Positions 63,291 to 64,000 of a DNA stretch of 64,000 nt are shown here, piece after piece. The stretch comes from Lathyrus oleraceus (taxonomy: Eukaryota > Streptophyta > Magnoliopsida > Fabales > Fabaceae), in the NCBI RefSeq assembly GCF_024323335.1, contig NC_066585.1, forward strand, positions 76,866,109 to 76,930,108, given 5' to 3'. The position numbers were made by a program, and so were the translations under genes. Position 1 is the first letter of the stretch; every line of letters begins with the position of its first letter. A model generated the notes under the pieces. It saw only the letters and a program-made list of their open reading frames with translations, was not told where the DNA came from and did no database searches.

Positions 63291-64000
63291 TTTGACTTAT
63301 GGATAACTGTTGGAATATCCACAGCGACCCAATTATTGCAGATTCCCCCAGGGATGACGAAGTTGCCAGAATCCTCTTCGTCCTCTTCCAGAACGGAAGC
63401 AGCCTCTTTGTCTTGACCGGTGTGAATGAAACCTCCACTCTTGAACAGCCCTCGCGTATTAGAAACCCCAGATGAATAATTTATGCCAGCTCGGGACTTG
63501 TTGTCTTCTAACTCAATCATTTTCCCTAATCCATCGGTTGCACCACGCTCAATGGCCAACTTTGCATCTTTGTAGGAAGCAAATGAAGGAGTTCTCTTCT
63601 CGATAGGTTCAGCAATAGATAAAGCTTGGAAGGGAGTTCCAACTCCATCCTCAGCATCTATATATGAGAAAGAAGACAAATGGCTAACCAGGAGAGCATT
63701 TTCTCCCCCTACCACCATCAGCTTCTTATTCTTCACAAATTTCAATTTCTGGTGTAGGGTAGATGTCACGGCACCTGCCTCGTGAATCCATGGTCTGCCT
63801 AGGAGACAGCTATATGATGGGTGAATGTCCATAACCTGGAAGGTAATTTGGAAATCACTTGGTCCGATCTTGATTGGGAGATCAACTTCCCCAATCACAG
63901 TTTTGCGAGACCCATCAAAAGCCTTCACAACTACTCCACTTTTCCTCATGGAAGGCCGAGAGAGTGGTTTTGGCAATATGTTCAGTGATGACCCAGTGTC
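63287..64000 (-). CDS. Protease region of B, cut by the window edge
   Basis: Open from the window edge to TAA 63287. The edge falls exactly at the catalytic loop: DTGSSLNILP begins at 64000. B has the 17-nt deletion seen in A just after this loop plus one further A lost from a run of As, so the total of 18 nt keeps the frame. LLGRPWIHEAGAVTSTLHQ follows. The gag part is outside the window. Confidence 0.85.
   Translation of the reverse strand, partial: DTGSSLNILPKPLSRPSMRKSGVVVKAFDGSRKTVIGEVDLPIKIGPSDFQITFQVMDIHPSYSCLLGRPWIHEAGAVTSTLHQKLKFVKNKKLMVVGGENALLVSHLSSFSYIDAEDGVGTPFQALSIAEPIEKRTPSFASYKDAKLAIERGATDGLGKMIELEDNKSRAGINYSSGVSNTRGLFKSGGFIHTGQDKEAASVLEEDEEDSGNFVIPGGICNNWVAVDIPTVIHKSK

Larger units (their letters stand above)
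33035..64000 (-). mobile_element. Tandem Ogre array: LTR, internal A, shared LTR, internal B (continues past the window)
   Basis: The left LTR 33035-37943 and middle LTR 50444-56757 both run TGTAG...CTTACA on the plus strand. Each is followed on its right by the same 3' UTR and pol region. Internal A is 12.5 kb, so one full unit would be about 22 kb, a normal Ogre size. Only one LTR separates A from B and no flanking host sequence lies between them. This is the product expected from unequal recombination between LTRs rather than from two insertions. Confidence 0.88.

Overview
The window is plant nuclear DNA made entirely of nested LTR retrotransposons; I see no host gene, tRNA or rRNA. The coding remnants belong to the Ty3/gypsy Tat/Ogre lineage: an extra ORF1 before gag, a putative intron between gag-pro and RT, two RNase H domains (a degenerate one after RT and an intact archaeal-type one), an integrase without an obvious chromodomain, LTRs of 2.4-4.9 kb and a shared primer-binding site. 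Ogre elements of this size dominate legume genomes, and the LTR terminus TGTAAGACCCC resembles Fabeae (pea, vetch, lentil) repeats as I remember them, so a papilionoid legume is likely but not proven.

Layout. Element D (minus strand, oldest) is visible at 26809-33034: protease remnant, gag remnant, ORF1, leader, PBS and 200 bp of its 5' LTR. Element E (plus strand) sits in D's protease-coding region. Its gag/protease end is at 1-2297, its RT-RH-integrase at 18256-21326, and its 5'-truncated 3' LTR ends at 26808. Element C (minus strand, 2298-18143) is complete, with LTRs, 5-bp target duplications, PBS, ORF1, gag and pol, and lies inside the putative intron of E. A tandem array of a third insertion (A and B, minus strand, 33035 to the window end) interrupts D's 5' LTR. 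It runs LTR (33035-37943), internal A (37944-50443), one shared LTR (50444-56757), internal B (56758 onward). The shared LTR carries a 1.4-kb solo LTR of another family (53113-54509). A, B and E are one family; C and D are two further families.

How the parts work. Each full element would be transcribed from a TATA box in its 5' LTR, primed for reverse transcription at the 18-nt PBS, and translated as ORF1 plus a gag-pro-pol polyprotein. In E, A, B and C the gag(-pro) stop codon overlaps a GTAAT donor, and an AG acceptor about 260 nt downstream rejoins the RT frame. C has intact ORF1 and gag and one nonsense codon in pol, but no protease domain. E, A, B and D are disabled, mostly by C-to-T or G-to-A stop codons, small indels and deletions.

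Main points for a second look: C has no protease; a fixed-position copy of the PBS core lies in U5 of all three families; A and B share one LTR; C sits in E's intron; and C has tandem repeats in its 3' UTR. Alignments were made by eye, so no percent identities or ages are given.
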